Positions 59,728-64,000 of a DNA stretch of 64,000 bases are shown here, piece after piece (position 1 is the first letter of the stretch; the number at the start of each line of letters is the position of its first letter). The DNA comes from Paraburkholderia atlantica. Lineage in GTDB: Bacteria > Pseudomonadota > Gammaproteobacteria > Burkholderiales > Burkholderiaceae. The stretch covers positions 169,695 to 233,694 of the forward strand of contig NZ_WHNQ01000011.1 in NCBI RefSeq assembly GCF_009362785.1. The letters run 5' to 3'. Both the position numbers and the translations under genes were made by a program. The notes beneath the pieces were generated by a model. The model did no database searches, was not told the DNA's origin, and saw nothing but the letters and a program-made list of their open reading frames with translations.

Positions 59728-61077
59728 ATGGCCACGAAGCGCGCGAAAAAGACCGATGTTGTCAGCCCGAGCTCGGCCGAGCTGCGCAAAGCCGTCGAGG
59801 CAATCGCGATCCAGCCCAAGAGCGGCAAGATCACGTTGCTCACGCGTAAGCTCTTTAACGTATTGCTCGCGGTGGCCCAGCAAGCGGACGAATCGGGCGA
59901 CACCTATCGGGCGCTGCTGTCCGACATCGTCGCCAATTCCGCGTTCGATTCCAATGACACCGCGCTCGTCAAGGAGCACCTGCGCCGCATGGTGTCGGTG
60001 CAGGTCGAGTGGAGTACCGGCACCTCGAGTCAGAAGCCCGGCCGCAAATGGGGTATTTCGACGCTGATCGCGGACGCGGAAATTCTCGAAGATCCCACCA
60101 CGCGTCGCGTCTGGGTCGAGTTTTCGTTTGCGCCGAAGATCAAGAAGAAGCTGCTCGATCCGGTTCAGTACGCGCGGCTGAGTCTGCAGTTCCAGAGCCA
60201 GCTGCGCAGCAGCGCGGGCCTCGCGCTCTACGAAATTTGCGTGCGCTATCTGACCAACCCGAGCCATCTGACGATGCGCGAGACCTGGGAATGGTGGCGG
60301 CCGATTCTGTCGGGCACGCCGGATACCGAAGCCGGCGACGAGGCCAAGCGCGAGTACAAGTATTTCAAGCGCGATTACCTGCGCCCGGCCATCGCCGAGG
60401 TCAACGCGGTCACGAACATTTTTGTCGAGTTGATCGAGCATCGCGAGGGTCGGCGCGTCGCTGAAATCCAGTTCCGCGTGACCGAGCGCAAGCAGCCGAT
60501 GCTCGCGCTCGACGAGCATCCGAACGTGTTCGACAGCACGCTGGTCGACCGGATGGTGAAAATCGGCATTCCGCTGAAGGAGGCGCAGACACTCTACGCG
60601 GACAGTGAAGAGAACCGCATCCGCGCCGCGTTGCAGATGACCGAGCAGCGGATGCGCAGCACGTCGCTGCCGCCGGTGCGCAGCGCGCCGGCGCTGTTCA
60701 AGGATGCGTTGAAGAAGGGCTATGCGCCGCCGGTCGAGGCGCTGCCGGCAGGTGGCGGCACCAGCAAGGCCGTGGTGTCACCGGCCGACGATCTGAAGGC
60801 GCGTCTGCTCGGTGAGTATTCGGCTTACCGTCGCAAGCAGGCCTACGAGTTGTACAACGAACAGGGCGAGTCGGAGCGTGATATCGCGCGGCAGTCGTTC
60901 GAGGAAGAAGAATTGCCGGGGCTCGGAACGCACATGCGCGACGACTGGCGGCGTCGCGGGCTCGATTCGAAGATCGTGGAAACGGCGTTCTTCGACTGGC
61001 TCGCGCGCAGGACTTGGGGCGAACCCACCGACGGCGATCTGCTCGCCTTCACGCTGAGCCAGTCGCGCGCGGCCTGA
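59728..61077 (+). CDS. repA: Replication initiator RepA (Rep_3-like)
   Basis: 449-residue initiator, resembling the RepA proteins of Burkholderia secondary chromosomes. The central part has the two-winged-helix Rep_3 character (LLTRKLFNVLLAVAQQADESGDTYRALLSDIV, SLQFQSQLRSSAGLALYEICVRYL, KYFKRDYLRPAIAEVNAVTNIFVELIEHREGRRVAEIQFRV). The C-terminal part is helical and charged. It should bind the upstream iterons, melt the origin and load the helicase. I chose ATG 59728; an in-frame ATG at 59659 overlaps an iteron-like GGTGAG and would add 23 residues. It is convergent with parB. Confidence 0.85.
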   Translation: MATKRAKKTDVVSPSSAELRKAVEAIAIQPKSGKITLLTRKLFNVLLAVAQQADESGDTYRALLSDIVANSAFDSNDTALVKEHLRRMVSVQVEWSTGTSSQKPGRKWGISTLIADAEILEDPTTRRVWVEFSFAPKIKKKLLDPVQYARLSLQFQSQLRSSAGLALYEICVRYLTNPSHLTMRETWEWWRPILSGTPDTEAGDEAKREYKYFKRDYLRPAIAEVNAVTNIFVELIEHREGRRVAEIQFRVTERKQPMLALDEHPNVFDSTLVDRMVKIGIPLKEAQTLYADSEENRIRAALQMTEQRMRSTSLPPVRSAPALFKDALKKGYAPPVEALPAGGGTSKAVVSPADDLKARLLGEYSAYRRKQAYELYNEQGESERDIARQSFEEEELPGLGTHMRDDWRRRGLDSKIVETAFFDWLARRTWGEPTDGDLLAFTLSQSRAA

Positions 61078-61136
61078 TGGGTCGGTAACGGCCTTGGAAA
61101 TCCAGGCGGCGGTGCACGCGCACCGCCCGTCACGTC

Positions 61137-62192
61137 TTACTTCAGCATCTTCTCAATCTGCCGCAGGATGTCGTCGCGCTTTTCTCGCGTGAGGCCTTTC
61201 AGGCGCAACTCGAGTCGGTCGTCGCCATACGACTTCAGATCACCGACCGACACACCACCAAGCTTGATTTCCAGACGTTGCGCATAGCGCTGCCGGCCCG
61301 CCGGCTTGGCACTTTCCTGCGCGGTCGCTCGACCTTTGACGATGTCGGCAACCTGGCGTGTGCTCAGATCGTCGGAAAGAATCCGGTTGATCAGTCGCAG
61401 TGTCGCGTCCGCACCGCGCGCCGTGTGATAGCGGCCCACCTGATACGCCATGTTCGAGCCGAAGCGGTCCGGGCGCGCGACCATCTCCTGCATCACGGTT
61501 TCCGGCAGCTTGGCGATGGACAGCGCGACTGCGACCGTCGATTCATCGAGCCCGAGATGTTCGGCCAGTTCCTTCTGGCTCTGGAAATGACGCTCGTCGA
61601 GAAAGCGTCGCCACACGACCGCGTTGTCGAACACGGTCTGCGAGTCGCGCTGCACGTTGAGGTCGTAGCCGAGCTTGTAGCTCTGGATGCCGATCGGCAG
61701 ATCGATGACGATCGCTTTCACCGACTCCTTGTTCGCTTCTTTCAGCGCGCGCACGCGTCGGCCGCCGTCACTGACGAAGTAGGTGCCAGGATTGTCGTAG
61801 TCGGGAATGACGTGAATCGCCTGCTGCTGCCCCTGCTTCGCCAGATTGACGGCGAGCTCCGCAATCGACGACTTCACATAGAAGTACCGTGGATTGAACG
61901 GGCTGGGCTTGATGGTCTTTAGCGCCAGTTCGATGACCTGGCCGGGACGATAGCCGTGCTCGAGCCGCCAGGCGCGGTAGGCCGCCGATTCGTTGTCCGG
62001 ATCAGGAATCTCGGCGTCCTGCAGGCGCGACGGCACGACGCCCGGAATCGGACGCCCGGCGATCGCGGGAGTTTTCGACTCGTTTTTGACCAGGCCGTCG
62101 ATCGCATTCAGACGGTCGAGTGCGGTGCGCTTTTCGCTGCTGGTCGTGTCAGGACGTGCTTGAAAGCCTTTGGCGAATTGGGACGGTTTCAT
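61137..62192 (-). CDS. parB: Chromosome-partition protein ParB
   Basis: 351-residue ParB/Spo0J-type CTPase and DNA-binding protein. The N-terminal ParB/Srx domain includes IKPSPFNPRYFY and SDGGRRVRALKEAN (the usual GERR box reads GGRR). A helix-turn-helix follows (KELAEHLGLDESTVAVALSIAKLPETV), and the C-terminal dimerisation end is GLTREKRDDILRQIEKMLK. It loads at parS and spreads as a clamp. The gene is downstream of parA, with one parS palindrome between them, and convergent with repA. Confidence 0.93.
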   Translation of the reverse strand: MKPSQFAKGFQARPDTTSSEKRTALDRLNAIDGLVKNESKTPAIAGRPIPGVVPSRLQDAEIPDPDNESAAYRAWRLEHGYRPGQVIELALKTIKPSPFNPRYFYVKSSIAELAVNLAKQGQQQAIHVIPDYDNPGTYFVSDGGRRVRALKEANKESVKAIVIDLPIGIQSYKLGYDLNVQRDSQTVFDNAVVWRRFLDERHFQSQKELAEHLGLDESTVAVALSIAKLPETVMQEMVARPDRFGSNMAYQVGRYHTARGADATLRLINRILSDDLSTRQVADIVKGRATAQESAKPAGRQRYAQRLEIKLGGVSVGDLKSYGDDRLELRLKGLTREKRDDILRQIEKMLK

Positions 62193-62201
62193 TCAGGGTC
62201 C

Positions 62202-62215
62202 TTTATGCGCATAAA
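62202..62215. promoter_or_regulatory. parS-like palindrome 1 (between parA and parB)
   Basis: TTTATGCGCATAAA, a perfect palindrome, lies in the 24-bp gap between the parA stop and parB start. The same sequence occurs twice upstream of parA. It matches the palindrome type reported as parS on secondary Burkholderia replicons. Confidence 0.85.
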
Positions 62216-62216
62216 T

Positions 62217-62879
62217 TCACGGGAGCAAGGCGGCGATCTCGTTGGCGCACGCCCGTACTTCGAGCGCGGCGAGCTTCGCGCCGCGGTCATTCATCTGAAG
62301 CACCGTTTGCCCCAACGCCATTGCCTGCTTGTAGGCTTCGCGCGTGGGGATCTGGGTTTTGAGGAGAGGGAAGCCGAGTTCTTCGAGCGCGCGCTTCAGC
62401 TCGCGCGTCAGCATCCGTTTCTCTTCCGTCTTGTTGAGCAGGAACACGGCGCGCAGGTCTTCGTTCATGACCTGCGCCTGCTGGACCAGTTTGACAAGGC
62501 CGATGCTCGACCAGTAATCGGCGGGGGACGACGAAGTTGGGATCACCGCGACGCTCGCTGCGAGCAGGACGACGCCGGAGACTTTTTCGGTGATGGAGGG
62601 CGGGCAGTCGACGACGATGATGTCGTAGTCAGCCACGAACTTCTTGATCTCGCGATGGATCTGGCTACCTGCTTCGGACAGGTTGACGACGGCGAATGGA
62701 ATACCGATGTCGCCGTCGGAGGCAGCGCTCGCCCAATGAATCAGGGTGTTTTGGCCATCCGCGTCGACGACGAGAACGCGTTTGCCTTTCTCGTGAAATG
62801 CAGCGCCGAGATGCATCGCGATGGTGCTCTTCCCGACCCCGCCTTTCTGCTGTGTTACCGCGATGATTTCTGCCGCCAA
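62217..62879 (-). CDS. parA: Chromosome-partition ATPase ParA
   Basis: 220-residue Walker-type ATPase without an N-terminal DNA-binding extension (ParA type Ib size). The deviant Walker A is QQKGGVGKST (10-19), with VLVVDADGQNT (A') and IIVVDCPPSITEKV (Walker B). Together with ParB it segregates the replicon. Its start at 62879 is followed upstream by two further parS-like palindromes. Confidence 0.93.
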   Translation of the reverse strand: MAAEIIAVTQQKGGVGKSTIAMHLGAAFHEKGKRVLVVDADGQNTLIHWASAASDGDIGIPFAVVNLSEAGSQIHREIKKFVADYDIIVVDCPPSITEKVSGVVLLAASVAVIPTSSSPADYWSSIGLVKLVQQAQVMNEDLRAVFLLNKTEEKRMLTRELKRALEELGFPLLKTQIPTREAYKQAMALGQTVLQMNDRGAKLAALEVRACANEIAALLP

Positions 62880-62982
62880 ATTTCACCTCCTCTTTTTAGA
62901 CGCAAATGGATTTTACCTGGTTGAATTGCTATTTCAAATGATTTGAGTAAGCGAAACTCGGAAATTGGCCATTCGGCAAAGG

Positions 62983-62998
62983 GTTTATGCGCATAAAG
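62983..62998. promoter_or_regulatory. parS-like palindrome 2
   Basis: GTTTATGCGCATAAAG, about 105 bp upstream of the parA start. It holds the same 14-bp core as the copy between parA and parB. Confidence 0.85.
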
Positions 62999-63215
62999 AG
63001 GCATCGGAGAGTTGCCTCGGGTCTTGCGGGATATCAGAGCAAGCTTGGACTGAGGCCTAAGCGTTGCTGATCGCTGTCTCGCGGAGGGGACCGGAGGAAA
63101 GAAACGTGAGCTCGCGTACTGCGTGCTCAGTCGTCGCCGACTGTTCGCGGTTCTCGGGCAGATCAGGGGAGAGAAAAAGGAGAGCACGCATCTTGGCGGC
63201 CAAGGGGTGTGAGAC

Positions 63216-63229
63216 TTTATGCGCATAAA
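63216..63229. promoter_or_regulatory. parS-like palindrome 3
   Basis: TTTATGCGCATAAA, about 340 bp upstream of parA and about 120 bp before the left end of the IS256-type element. The surrounding 62880-63340 has no convincing gene. Confidence 0.85.
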
Positions 63230-63349
63230 GTTCGCGCGGTAATTGGCCTGATGGAGCATTCGCCATCGAGTCGTCCGGCGCTGCTCTTCCCCGAAATTGG
63301 CGGCAAGCGGCCAACGTGCCGCCGGCGGTTCATCTGCGTGGGGGTCGAG

Positions 63350-64000
63350 GTGAGCCTGTCAGAAATTTTGTGTTCAAGGCATAACATGTACCCAAAGGAG
63401 CATGTATGCCAAGCAAACCAAAAGCAGGGTCTGCGCCTCCGCCTGAGCTGCCCGCGATTCCAGAGGAGCTCATCGATCAGTTCGTGAAGGGTCCGATGAC
63501 GGCGGAAGCGGTGCAGGCAGCCTCGATGGCGTTCAAGAAGGCGCTGATCGAGCGTGCGCTGGGCGCCGAGCTAAAACATCACCTGGGCTATCCGAGCGGA
63601 GGCCAACGCCCGCCGGAGTCGACCAACCAGCGCAACGGCAGGAGCGGCAAGACCCTGTTGACGGAGGACGGCCCGTTGCGGGTAGACATTCCGCGCGACC
63701 GTGACGGCAGCTTCGAACCGATCCTGATACCACGGCACGAACGCCGCTTTACCGGCTTCGACGACAAGATCATTGCGATGTACGCGCGAGGCATGACCGT
63801 GCGTGAGATACAGGGCTTTCTGGCCGAACAGTACGGCACCGAAGTATCGCCGGAGTTCATCAGCTGTGTCACCGATGCGGTGACTGAGGAGATCACAGCC
63901 TGGCAGGGCCGTCCGCTCGAGCCAATGTATCCGGTGGTGTTCTTCGACGCGCTGCGTGTGAAGATCCGCGACGAAGGGATGGTGCGCAACAAGGCGATCT
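63350..64000 (+). mobile_element. Left part of an IS256-family insertion sequence
   Basis: The left end is probably within 63345-63370, where CCTGTCAGAAATTTTGTG resembles IS256-type inverted-repeat ends. It is followed after about 40 bp by the transposase gene. The right end is outside the window. The exact boundary needs the other end for comparison. Confidence 0.65.
63406..64000 (+). CDS. IS256-family transposase, 3' end outside window
   Basis: Partial DDE transposase with about 198 residues visible, starting MPSKPKAGSAPPPELPAIPE. AAAGGAG lies just before the ATG. The N-terminal part is typical of the mutator/IS256 family: ALIERALGAELKHHLGYPSG, RNGRSGKTLLTEDGPLRVDIPRDRDGSFEP, and FDDKIIAMYARGMTVREIQGFLAEQYGTEVSPEFIS. 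The first catalytic Asp is in YPVVFFDALRVKIRDEG. The frame is intact up to the window edge. Confidence 0.92.
   Translation, partial: MPSKPKAGSAPPPELPAIPEELIDQFVKGPMTAEAVQAASMAFKKALIERALGAELKHHLGYPSGGQRPPESTNQRNGRSGKTLLTEDGPLRVDIPRDRDGSFEPILIPRHERRFTGFDDKIIAMYARGMTVREIQGFLAEQYGTEVSPEFISCVTDAVTEEITAWQGRPLEPMYPVVFFDALRVKIRDEGMVRNKAI

Noticed and set aside
62855..63259. 134-codon minus-strand frame upstream of parA
   Set aside because: It runs through two parS palindromes and overlaps the parA start. The translation is basic and low-complexity.

Overview
The window reads as a piece of a secondary chromosome (or chromid) of a Burkholderia/Paraburkholderia-type betaproteobacterium. It is GC-rich, its gene families are typical of that group, and its right end holds a complete replication and partition module: an iteron-type initiator gene (repA, about 59.7-61.1 kb), parB and parA on the opposite strand (61.1-62.9 kb), three TTTATGCGCATAAA palindromes that look like parS, a KfrA-like coiled-coil DNA-binding protein, and a 1.5 kb array of about 22 same-orientation 21-bp repeats upstream of repA. 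An IS256-family transposase gene runs off the right edge.

Layout. 0-1.6 kb: a chemotaxis receptor cut by the left edge. 1.8-2.3 kb: a PaaI-type thioesterase. 2.4-7 kb: a non-phosphorylative L-fucose-type oxidation operon with a divergent IclR regulator. 7-19.5 kb: a Pat-like acyltransferase, release factor 3, an H-NS-like protein, a serine hydrolase, and a sigma-54 activator divergent from a GntP permease. 19.5-28.3 kb: a DedA-rhodanese fusion, a cyclic-nucleotide-domain/thioredoxin-reductase-like protein, exporters, a secreted beta-propeller and an AraC regulator. 28.3-35.8 kb: a catabolic operon (aminotransferase, MFS, hydratase-like protein, FAD/Fe-S dehydrogenase) with a divergent GntR regulator. 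36-40.8 kb: an MFS, HMG-CoA-lyase-like, type III CoA-transferase and LysR cluster. 40.8-43.5 kb: HD protein, GlxA-like regulator, SDR. 44.4-47.4 kb: a BON protein and an Nramp-related (probably Mg2+) transporter with a long leader that encodes small ORFs. 47.4-49 kb: a decay zone with gene fragments. 49-54.8 kb: membrane protein, TetR/DUF1348 pair, YceI, and the kbl-tdh threonine operon with an XRE-cupin regulator. 54.8-56.5 kb: a LexA-box gene and a degenerate tyrosine recombinase. 56.5-64 kb: the replication/partition region.

The most striking signal is a 21-bp repeat (core AAAGGTGAGGNTTTTCGGGA). It fills the presumed origin and also recurs, always outside or at the very edge of genes, in outposts up to about 47 kb from repA: at 12.26, 12.61, 18.94, 26.24 and 26.28 kb, in a seven-copy cluster at 43.57-44.30 kb, an eight-copy cluster at 47.39-48.32 kb, and a pair at 56.44-56.49 kb. 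I interpret these as dispersed RepA-binding or handcuffing sites that regulate second-chromosome replication; this is inference from sequence only.

No rRNA, tRNA or CRISPR array was seen. Functional assignments come from recognised motifs and family resemblance, not from database searches.
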